NCBI GenBank assembly: GCA_004124295.1
Contig: SCKI01000002.1
Coordinates: forward strand, 62,001 to 126,000
Direction of reading: 5' to 3'
DNA from: Fidelibacterota bacterium
Lineage (GTDB): Bacteria > Fidelibacterota > Marinisomatia > SCGC-AAA003-L08 > TS1B11
Length of the DNA stretch: 64,000 nt
Position numbers and translations under genes: made by a program. Below the pieces are notes generated by a model that worked only from the letters and a program-made list of their open reading frames with translations, was not told the DNA's origin and searched no databases. Position 1 is the first letter of the stretch; the number at the start of each line of letters is the position of its first letter. This document shows, one piece after another, positions 58,011 to 64,000 of the stretch.

Positions 58011-58385
58011 CTAGGAACTGGTCTTGCGGCCGCCGAACTGTTTCCTTTTGCCCCGCCGGGTGCGGCTGTTGGTATGGGTGCGCTGTCCGCGGACAGGCAA
58101 GCCCCGCCGGTGGCGCATGCCCCGGTAGCTGCCGATGTCCACCAAGCGCTTGATATCCAGGCTCACCTCGCTGCGCAGCTCCCCCTCCACATTGTGATTA
58201 TCGGCAATGACATTGCGGATCGCCACCACCTGCTGCTCGGAGAGCTCGATTACCCGGGTCGCCGGCGGCACATCCGCTGCGGCCAGGATGCTGCGGGACT
58301 TGGCCAGGCCGATGCCGTAAATGTAGGGCAACGCATATTCCACCGATTTCTTGCGGGGCAGATCAACCCCGGCGATTCGTGCCAT
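58011..58385 (-). CDS. rpsM: Ribosomal protein S13
   Basis: A 124-residue S13 beginning [18 protein letters not shown] and containing [32 protein letters not shown] and the basic tail [11 protein letters not shown]. It contacts tRNA and the 50S subunit in the head of 30S. It follows rpmJ by 37 bp. Confidence 0.98.
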   Translation of the reverse strand: MARIAGVDLPRKKSVEYALPYIYGIGLAKSRSILAAADVPPATRVIELSEQQVVAIRNVIADNHNVEGELRSEVSLDIKRLVDIGSYRGMRHRRGLPVRGQRTHTNSRTRRGKRKQFGGRKTSS

Positions 58386-58422
58386 ATATCAGCTCCGCTT
58401 CCCGTTTGGATGGCGCATCATG

Positions 58423-58536
58423 TTATCCCTGCCGCTGCTTGTGCCGGCCGTGAACGCAAATCACTCGCACCACGTTACGGCGGCGGATGATTTTGCACTT
58501 GCTGCAAATCTTTTTGACTGACGCCCTGACTTTCAT
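58423..58536 (-). CDS. rpmJ: Ribosomal protein L36
   Basis: A 37-codon gene running from the ATG at 58536 to the TAA at 58423-58425. The product [20 protein letters not shown] carries the zinc-ribbon ligands C-x2-C, then [13 protein letters not shown] with the last Cys and His. It is the zinc-binding (C+) form. It sits between infA and rpsM, its usual place. Confidence 0.96.
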   Translation of the reverse strand: MKVRASVKKICSKCKIIRRRNVVRVICVHGRHKQRQG

Positions 58537-58559
58537 AATGTTCCCGCTTTGGCCTGCAA

Positions 58560-58778
58560 CTATTTGAACCGGTAAGTGATGCGGCCTCTCGACAAATCGT
58601 AGGGCGAGAGCTCCACTGTTACCGTATCCCCGGGCAGAATCTTGATAAAATGCATGCGCATCTTGCCCGAAACATGGGCCAATACTTCGTGGCCATTTTC
58701 GAGCTTCACCCGGAAGGTGGCATTGGGCAATGTTTTCACAATCGTACCGTCTACCTGAATGGCCTGTTCTTTTGCCAT
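58560..58778 (-). CDS. infA: Translation initiation factor IF-1
   Basis: A 72-residue S1/OB-fold protein of exact family length: [39 protein letters not shown] and [16 protein letters not shown]. It occupies the A site during initiation with IF-2 and IF-3. It lies 5 bp after map and 23 bp before rpmJ. Confidence 0.97.
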   Translation of the reverse strand: MAKEQAIQVDGTIVKTLPNATFRVKLENGHEVLAHVSGKMRMHFIKILPGDTVTVELSPYDLSRGRITYRFK

Positions 58779-58783
58779 AATAC

Positions 58784-59536
58784 CTATGCGTCGTATGCCG
58801 TCAGGATCTCTGGGCCGTTGGCGGTGATGGCGATGGTATGCTCAAAGTGAGCCGAAGGTGCACCGTCCGCGGTCTTCACCGTCCAACCATCAGCCTTGGT
58901 AAAAATTTTGTCCGACCCCATGTTGATCATCGGTTCGATCGCCAGGCACATGCCCTCCTGCAGGGCCGGTCCGGTCCCCGGCTCGCCGTAGTTGGGAATC
59001 TGCGGCTCCTCGTGGAGGCGCGTCCCTACGCCGTGGCCCACCAGGTCGCGGACGATGCCGTAACCGGCCGCTTCGGCGTGCTGCTGGACCGCATGTCCGA
59101 TATCGCCGACCGTGCCCCCCGTGCGGGCCGCCTGGATCGCCAGATCGAGGCTTTCCCGGGTCCGGTCGATAAGCCTCTGGCGGTCTGCGTCGATCCGCCC
59201 CACGGCGAATGTGCGGGCATGGTCGCCGTAGTAGCCCTCCGTTATGGCCCCCACATCCAGGCCTATAATCTGGCCCTCCTCCAGCGGGGTGTCGGAAGGG
59301 ATGCCGTGGACCACTTCATCCTCAACCGAGGCGCACAGCGTGGCCGGAAAGCCATACAGCCCCTTGAAGGCCGGATCGGCCCCCTTGCTGCGGATAATTT
59401 TCTCCGCCTCGGTGTCCAGCTGGCGGGTGGTCACGCCGGGCTTGATGAGCTCCTGCAGCGCGCTGAGGGTCTCGGATACGATCCGGCAACTGTTGCGGAT
59501 TTTCTCAATCTCCTCGGCACTGCGCAGGGGAATCAT
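58784..59536 (-). CDS. map: Methionine aminopeptidase, type I
   Basis: A 250-residue type Ia enzyme without an N-terminal extension. The metal ligands are in [19 protein letters not shown] (two aspartates), the histidine in [20 protein letters not shown], the glutamate in [12 protein letters not shown] and the last glutamate-like position near HFEHTIAIT. It removes initiator methionine. It follows secY by 16 bp; the adk gene often found between them is absent. Confidence 0.97.
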   Translation of the reverse strand: MIPLRSAEEIEKIRNSCRIVSETLSALQELIKPGVTTRQLDTEAEKIIRSKGADPAFKGLYGFPATLCASVEDEVVHGIPSDTPLEEGQIIGLDVGAITEGYYGDHARTFAVGRIDADRQRLIDRTRESLDLAIQAARTGGTVGDIGHAVQQHAEAAGYGIVRDLVGHGVGTRLHEEPQIPNYGEPGTGPALQEGMCLAIEPMINMGSDKIFTKADGWTVKTADGAPSAHFEHTIAITANGPEILTAYDA

Positions 59537-59552
59537 AACCGGTTCCGGGCCG

Positions 59553-60878
59553 CTAGAAGCGGCGCCGCCCCCGGATTTTGCCGCTTTTCAGGAAGCCGTC
59601 GTAGTGGCGCATCAGCAGGTGCGTTTCGATCTGCTGCAGGGTATCCAGGGAGACACCCACGATTATCAGCAGGCTTGTGCCGCCGAAAAAACTGGCCAGG
59701 TCATAGTTGATGCCGGTCGCCGACATGAGCACGTAGGGGAATACCGCGATCATGGCCAGGAAGATGGAGCCGGGCAAGGTGACCCTGGTCAGGATATTGT
59801 CGATATACTCGGCGGTCTTCTTGCCGGGCCGGACGCCGGGAATGAAGCCGCCCTGTTTCTTCATGTTGTCGGCCACGTCCACCGGATTGAAGGCGATGGC
59901 GGTGTAAAAGTAGGTGAAGAAAATAATCATCAGGCCGAAGACGCCCCAGTAGAAGGGATGATCTACCGAAAACAGCCCCATGAGCCATTGGACCGTTGGA
60001 CTGTTCTGGAAATAGGTGCCCAATGTGTTGGGGATAAACATGATGGCCTGGGCGAAGATGATGGGCATTACCCCGGCCGTGTTGATCCGCAACGGGATGT
60101 GGGTGCTCTGGCCGCCGTAGACCTTGCGCCCCACCACCCGCTTGGCATACTGCACGGGGATGCGCCGGGTGCCCTGGGTTATCGCCACCACTGAGGCCAC
60201 AATGACGAACATGAGGCCGATCAGGATCACGTCCAGCAGGATGTTGCGCAGCTGCTGGTTGATGAGGGTGATCTCGTTGAACAGCACCGTCGGCACGCGG
60301 GAGATGATCCCGACCATGATGATCAGGGAGATGCCGTTGCCGATGCCGTGCTCGGTTATCTGCTCGCCCAGCCACATGACAAAGACCGTGCCGGTGACCA
60401 GCGTCAGCATGGTAATCATCTGGAAATTGAAGCCGGGATCCAGTACCACGTTGCCCACGGGGGTATTCAGGCCCCGCAGGAAAATGCCCACGCCGTAACC
60501 CTGGACAATCGAAATCATTACGGTTCCGTAGCGGGTGATCTGGGTGATCTTCCGGCGGCCCTCTTCACCTTCCTTCTGCAGGCGCTGGAAATAGGGCACC
60601 ACGGCCCCCAGCAGCTGCACAATGATGGAGGCGGTGATATAGGGCATGATACCCAGGGCGAATATCGTCGCTTGGGCAAAAGCGCCGCCGCTGAACATGT
60701 CGTACAGCCCCAGCAAGGTATTGGCAAAGCCCTGCATGGCCGCCGCCAGCGCCTCGGAGTTGATGCCGGGAACCGGCACATGGGCGCCGATGCGGTAGAC
60801 GACCAGCAAGGTCATCGAAAAGAATATCCGCCGGCGCAGCTCGGGAATCTTGAAGCTGTTGACAAATTTATCGATCAC
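59553..60878 (-). CDS. secY: Protein translocase subunit SecY
   Basis: A 441-residue channel protein with ten membrane segments. RIGAHVPVPGINSEAL follows helix 1, LGIMPYITASIIVQLLGAVVP marks helix 2, GIGNGISLIIM lies between helices 4 and 5, and PLRINTAGVMPIIFAQAIM is the lateral-gate region. The C-terminus ends GKIRGRRRF. It forms the Sec pore with SecE and SecG. It overlaps rplO by 4 bp. Confidence 0.98.
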   Translation of the reverse strand: MIDKFVNSFKIPELRRRIFFSMTLLVVYRIGAHVPVPGINSEALAAAMQGFANTLLGLYDMFSGGAFAQATIFALGIMPYITASIIVQLLGAVVPYFQRLQKEGEEGRRKITQITRYGTVMISIVQGYGVGIFLRGLNTPVGNVVLDPGFNFQMITMLTLVTGTVFVMWLGEQITEHGIGNGISLIIMVGIISRVPTVLFNEITLINQQLRNILLDVILIGLMFVIVASVVAITQGTRRIPVQYAKRVVGRKVYGGQSTHIPLRINTAGVMPIIFAQAIMFIPNTLGTYFQNSPTVQWLMGLFSVDHPFYWGVFGLMIIFFTYFYTAIAFNPVDVADNMKKQGGFIPGVRPGKKTAEYIDNILTRVTLPGSIFLAMIAVFPYVLMSATGINYDLASFFGGTSLLIIVGVSLDTLQQIETHLLMRHYDGFLKSGKIRGRRRF

Positions 60879-61315
60879 AGCTCGATGACCTTCCCGCCGG
60901 CTTGCTCAATTTTCTGCCGGGCCGCCTGGCTGAACTTATGCGCCGATACTTCCAGCGCCTTGTCCAGCTCCCCATTCCCGAGAATTTTCACCGGCACGGA
61001 GGACTTATCCACCAGTCCTTTGGCTTTGAGCAGTTCCGGGCCGATCTTGTCGGCATCCAGCCTGGCCAGGTCGGACAGGTTGACAATCTGCACCTCCTTG
61101 CGGAACAGATAATTGCTGAAGCCCCGCTTGGGTATCCGGCGCTGGAGGGGCATCTGTCCGCCCTCGTACCAGGTCATCCGCTTCGAACCGGACCGGGAAT
61201 GGTAGCCCTTGTGGCCCCGGCCGGCAGTTTTGCCCAGACCTGAGCCGTGGCCCCGGCCCCGGCGCTTGCGGTTCCTGGTGGAGCCTTCTGCGGGGGTCAG
61301 TGTGTGCTCACTCAT
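60875..61315 (-). CDS. rplO: Ribosomal protein L15
   Basis: A 146-residue L15 with the glycine/arginine-rich start (RKRRGRGHGSGLGKTAGRGH), EGGQMPLQRRIPKRGF and the C-terminal HKFSQAARQKIEQAGG. It is a late 50S assembly protein. It overlaps rpmD and secY by 4 bp each. Confidence 0.97.
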   Translation of the reverse strand: MSEHTLTPAEGSTRNRKRRGRGHGSGLGKTAGRGHKGYHSRSGSKRMTWYEGGQMPLQRRIPKRGFSNYLFRKEVQIVNLSDLARLDADKIGPELLKAKGLVDKSSVPVKILGNGELDKALEVSAHKFSQAARQKIEQAGGKVIEL

Positions 61316-61497
61316 GCCGGATCCACTTTCACCAGGTGGCGTACCGCCTTGATCATTCCCCGGATGGCCGGATTGTCCGGCTGCTCCACAGTCTGGTGCA
61401 TGCGGTGGAAACCGAGCGCCCGGAGGGTGTCCTTGGTGCGCTGGCGGTAACCGATGCCGCTTTTAATCTGCGTAATTTTGAGGGTCTTGGCAGCCAT
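61312..61497 (-). CDS. rpmD: Ribosomal protein L30
   Basis: A 61-residue L30 from the ATG at 61497: KTLKITQIKSGIGYRQRTKD, then TLRALGFHRMHQTVEQPD and the end MIKAVRHLVKVDPA. Length and context between rpsE and rplO are standard, and the longer upstream frame is not used because L30 begins here. It overlaps the rpsE stop by one base. Confidence 0.96.
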   Translation of the reverse strand: MAAKTLKITQIKSGIGYRQRTKDTLRALGFHRMHQTVEQPDNPAIRGMIKAVRHLVKVDPA

Positions 61498-61997
61498 CAG
61501 CCGAACAGTTCCTTGACGGTCATGCCCCGCCTGCGGGCAACCTCGATAGCGTCCCGCAGCATACCCAGGGCCTTCTGCGTGGCCCGGACCACGTTGATGG
61601 CATTGGTCGAGCCGGTGCACTTGGTCAATACATCGGTATAGCCGGCCTGCTCGAGCACGGCCCGCACGGCTGCGCCGGCAATCAGGCCGGTACCGGGAGA
61701 GGCCGGTTTCAGGAGCACTTTGCTGGCGCCGAACTTGGCCTGCACCGCATGGGGCAGTGTGCCGTTGATCACCGGGACCTTGCGCAGGTTCTTCTTGGCA
61801 TTTTCCTTGGCCTTGGAGATGGCCGAAGCCACCTCTTTGGCCTTGCCAAAGCCGACGCCCACATGGCCCTTGCCATCACCGACGGTAACGATGGAATTAA
61901 ATCTGAATCGCCGCCCCCCGGTGACCACCTTCGCCACCCGGTTGATCTTGATCAGGGTCTCTTCCTTCAGGTCCAGTTCTGCTGGATTTATCGCCAT
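61497..61997 (-). CDS. rpsE: Ribosomal protein S5
   Basis: A 166-residue S5. [19 protein letters not shown] is the double-stranded RNA-binding domain start, followed by [18 protein letters not shown] and [20 protein letters not shown]. It shapes the mRNA entrance and affects decoding fidelity. It lies 13 bp after rplR. Confidence 0.98.
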   Translation of the reverse strand: MAINPAELDLKEETLIKINRVAKVVTGGRRFRFNSIVTVGDGKGHVGVGFGKAKEVASAISKAKENAKKNLRKVPVINGTLPHAVQAKFGASKVLLKPASPGTGLIAGAAVRAVLEQAGYTDVLTKCTGSTNAINVVRATQKALGMLRDAIEVARRRGMTVKELFG

Positions 61998-62010
61998 CAG
62001 TTTCCTTGCC

Positions 62011-62385
62011 TTAAATCTTCAGGCCCGAGTCGCGGGCCCCTTTTGCGAGGGCTTTCACCCGGCCGTGGAACGCGTAGCCGTTGCGATCGAATACGACCCG
62101 CGAAATATTCTTTTCGGCGGCCCGTTCCGCCAGCGCCTTGCCGATCAGTTCGGCCTGCTCAGTCTTGTTCTTGATCCCCTTGAGCCGGGGCGCCAACGCC
62201 TTTTCCATGGTGGAGGCGGAAGCCACCGTCCGGCTCTGGGCGTCGTCCACGATCTGACCGGTGATGTGCCGGGCAGAGCGGTTGACCACCAGCCGCATCT
62301 TGCCATCGAAGCGGTCGAATTTTTTCTTCACCCGCCGGCGCCGCCGAGCCCTGAGGTCTGCTTTTTTCTGCTGTCTGTTAATCAT
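62011..62385 (-). CDS. rplR: Ribosomal protein L18
   Basis: A 124-residue L18 with a basic, arginine-rich N-terminus ([17 protein letters not shown]), the core [19 protein letters not shown] and [18 protein letters not shown] at the end. It binds 5S rRNA with L5. It begins 3 bp after rplF. Confidence 0.97.
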   Translation of the reverse strand: MINRQQKKADLRARRRRRVKKKFDRFDGKMRLVVNRSARHITGQIVDDAQSRTVASASTMEKALAPRLKGIKNKTEQAELIGKALAERAAEKNISRVVFDRNGYAFHGRVKALAKGARDSGLKI

Positions 62386-62388
62386 CTG

Positions 62389-62946
62389 CTATGCCGCGCC
62401 TGCGCTTGAACCGACCGTCTTGCCGGCTTTCCGCCGGACATATTCATCGTGATAGCGCACCCCTTTGCCCTTATACGGCTCCGGTTTGCGCAACGACCTG
62501 ATTTTTGCCGCCACCTGGCCCACGGCCTGCTTGTCGATGCCTTTAATCAGCAGCGTCGTGTTCCGGCCCAGCACCTCGAACTCGATCCCCGGAGGCGCCT
62601 GGAAATAAATGGCGTGCGAGAAACCGAGATTCAGCAGCACATTGGCCCCTTTCAACTCCACCGTATAGCCCACGCCTATCAGATCGAGCTGCCGGCTGAA
62701 TCCTTCGGCCACTCCGTGGACCATATTGGCCACCAGCGCCCGGGTCAGGCCGTGCAGGGCGCGCTGCTCCTTCTGGTCCGAATCCCGGGTCACCACCAGG
62801 CTGCCGTCAGCCTGCTTCACTTCCAGGCCGGGATTGTGCCGGTAGCTGAGCTCGCCCCTGGGGCCCTTGATGGTAACGAGCCGGTCCTTGACCTCGACGG
62901 CGACGCCCTCGGGCAGGGGAATGGGTAATTTGCCGATGCGGGACAT
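62389..62946 (-). CDS. rplF: Ribosomal protein L6
   Basis: A 185-residue L6: [20 protein letters not shown] at the start, [34 protein letters not shown] sequence, and [23 protein letters not shown] region at the C-terminus. It lies close to the factor-binding site. It is 6 bp after rpsH. Confidence 0.97.
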   Translation of the reverse strand: MSRIGKLPIPLPEGVAVEVKDRLVTIKGPRGELSYRHNPGLEVKQADGSLVVTRDSDQKEQRALHGLTRALVANMVHGVAEGFSRQLDLIGVGYTVELKGANVLLNLGFSHAIYFQAPPGIEFEVLGRNTTLLIKGIDKQAVGQVAAKIRSLRKPEPYKGKGVRYHDEYVRRKAGKTVGSSAGAA

Positions 62947-62952
62947 GCTGGC

Positions 62953-63351
62953 TTACCAGACCTCACACAAAACTTCACCGCCCACTTTCAGCCGCCGGGC
63001 GATCTTGTCGGAGATGACGCCCCGGGAGGTGGTCAGTATGGAGATGCCCAGTCCGCCCCGGACCCGGGGGACGTCGCGGGCATTCACGTAAAGCCGCCGG
63101 CCCGGCCGGGAAATCCGGTTGATGCCTTCGATGACCGGCACGCCTGTGTCGTCATAGTTCAGGAAAATCCTGAGTATGTTCTGCTTGTCATCCTTCACCT
63201 GGATCAGGTCGCGGATAAAATGCTCTTCCTTCAATATCAGGCAGACCCGTTTCTTGAGGTTGGATGCGGGGATATCGACCCAGCGCTTATCGGCCTGCTG
63301 GGCATTGCGGATGCGGGTTAACAGATCTGCTATGGGATCGGACATGGACAT
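62953..63351 (-). CDS. rpsH: Ribosomal protein S8
   Basis: A 132-residue S8 with SDPIADLLTRIRNAQQADK, RISRPGRRLYVNARDVPRV and the C-terminal GLGISILTTSRGVISDKIA. It organises the central domain of 16S rRNA and in E. coli represses the spc operon. It is 13 bp after rpsN. Confidence 0.98.
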   Translation of the reverse strand: MSMSDPIADLLTRIRNAQQADKRWVDIPASNLKKRVCLILKEEHFIRDLIQVKDDKQNILRIFLNYDDTGVPVIEGINRISRPGRRLYVNARDVPRVRGGLGISILTTSRGVISDKIARRLKVGGEVLCEVW

Positions 63352-63364
63352 GCTTGCTTATCCT

Positions 63365-63550
63365 TTACCAGCTGGCCTTGGTGATCCCGGGAATCAGACC
63401 CTGCAGGGCCATCTCCCTGAAACAGATCCGGCACAGGCCGAACTTGCGCATAAAGGCCCGTGGCCGGCCGCAGTTACCGCAGCGATTGTAGCCCTGGGTA
63501 GAAAACCTGGGCTTGGCTTGAGCCTTGATAATCAATCCTTTACGCGCCAT
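63365..63550 (-). CDS. rpsN: Ribosomal protein S14, zinc-binding (type Z) form
   Basis: A 61-residue S14. The short length and the C-x2-C ... C-x2-C ligands ([20 protein letters not shown]) identify the type Z zinc form, in contrast to the ~100-residue zinc-free form. It ends in [14 protein letters not shown]. It overlaps rplE by one base. Confidence 0.97.
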   Translation of the reverse strand: MARKGLIIKAQAKPRFSTQGYNRCGNCGRPRAFMRKFGLCRICFREMALQGLIPGITKASW

Positions 63551-64000
63551 TATTCGGTTGCTCCTTCCGCTGGGGCCTGGGGTCGGGCACGAAACGGAAA
63601 ACCGAACGCGCTGAGCATATCATAAGACTCCTGGTCGGTCTTGGCCGTGGTCACGAGGGTGATATCCATGCCGCGAATTTTGTCAATCTTGTCATAGTCA
63701 ATCTCGGGAAAGACGATCTGCTCCGTGAGACCGAAGCTGTAATTCCCCCGGCCGTCAAAGGAGCGCATGGGCAGTCCGCGGAAGTCTCTGACCCGGGGGA
63801 TGGCCAGGCTCATCAGGCGGTCGAAGAACTCCCACATCTGGTTCCGGCGCAGGGTCACCTTGACCCCCACCGGGTCCTTGGCCCGGATTTTGAAGTTGGA
63901 GATGGGCTTCTTGGCGTAGGTCACCACCGCCTTCTGGCCAGTGATCACCGCCAAGTCGTCCAGGGCGCCCTTCAGCGCGTTGCGGTCCTCACGGGCATTG
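63550..64000 (-). CDS. rplE: Ribosomal protein L5, 5'-truncated by window end
   Basis: The frame is open to the right edge, so about 150 C-terminal residues of L5 are seen. [16 protein letters not shown] at the edge, then [37 protein letters not shown] and [18 protein letters not shown] are characteristic, as is the [15 protein letters not shown] strand. The true start lies outside the window. L5 binds 5S rRNA and the P-site tRNA. Confidence 0.97.
   Translation of the reverse strand, partial: NAREDRNALKGALDDLAVITGQKAVVTYAKKPISNFKIRAKDPVGVKVTLRRNQMWEFFDRLMSLAIPRVRDFRGLPMRSFDGRGNYSFGLTEQIVFPEIDYDKIDKIRGMDITLVTTAKTDQESYDMLSAFGFPFRARPQAPAEGATE

Overview
The window is a GC-rich bacterial chromosome segment from a flagellated, diderm organism. 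A PorV/FadL-like outer-membrane protein, a LolA-like lipoprotein-sorting protein, lipoboxes, a bacterial geranylgeranylglyceryl-phosphate-synthase homologue and a split glycine decarboxylase subunit all fit the Fibrobacteres-Chlorobi-Bacteroidetes superphylum or a neighbouring candidate phylum such as Marinimicrobia. No rRNA gene is present, so this placement is inference. No tRNA gene, CRISPR array, transposase or phage gene was recognised.

Layout. 1-5.2 kb: housekeeping and envelope genes (LolA-like, HIT, PLP enzyme, PorV-like, BioY, GNAT). 5.2-15.2 kb: a long minus-strand chemotaxis operon, cheW-cheW-cheB2-cheR2-HEAT-cheR-cheY2-cheA-cheB-cheY-cheZ, which carries a second, domain-reduced CheB/CheR pair, a HEAT-repeat protein and a CheA with two Hpt domains. 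15.6-19.9 kb: late flagellar genes. Flagellin and a fliS-fliD-flaG-flgN-flgM operon each have a recognisable sigma-28 promoter, and the flagellin leader carries two CsrA-type sites. 20-24.4 kb: a sulfotransferase-TPR protein, class I aldolase, PPi-type phosphofructokinase and a DDAH-like hydrolase. 24.4-33.7 kb: an accessory zone of short, AT-richer genes among duplicated gene fragments. 33.7-50 kb: ispG, a HAD-FAM151-like fusion, a DUF4258/DUF2283 pair, a minus-strand run (xer recombinase, site-2 protease, ftcD, mutL, ABC transporter, miaA) and efp-accB-accC-gcvH-gcvPA-GGGPS. 50-55.5 kb: a candidate structured RNA and metabolic or envelope genes. 55.5-64 kb: the spc/alpha ribosomal-protein operon from rplQ back to a partial rplE.

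The most unusual signal is in 24-34 kb. At two separate places a small foreign-looking gene lies directly after an intact gene, and the far side of the insert carries a second copy of that gene's last ~130 bp: the DDAH-like gene with an unknown 168-aa protein, and comM with a GIY-YIG protein. The paired ends differ mainly at silent positions, so they look like ends of two functional alleles from different lineages. This is what integration of a small DNA carrying a gene 3' end plus cargo would leave. The comM locus also shows a tandem duplication whose junction is an 8-bp microhomology (GGCCCCGG), followed by decay of the upstream copy and gain of another gene, plus a further stray comM fragment. 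comM therefore looks like a repeatedly used insertion site.
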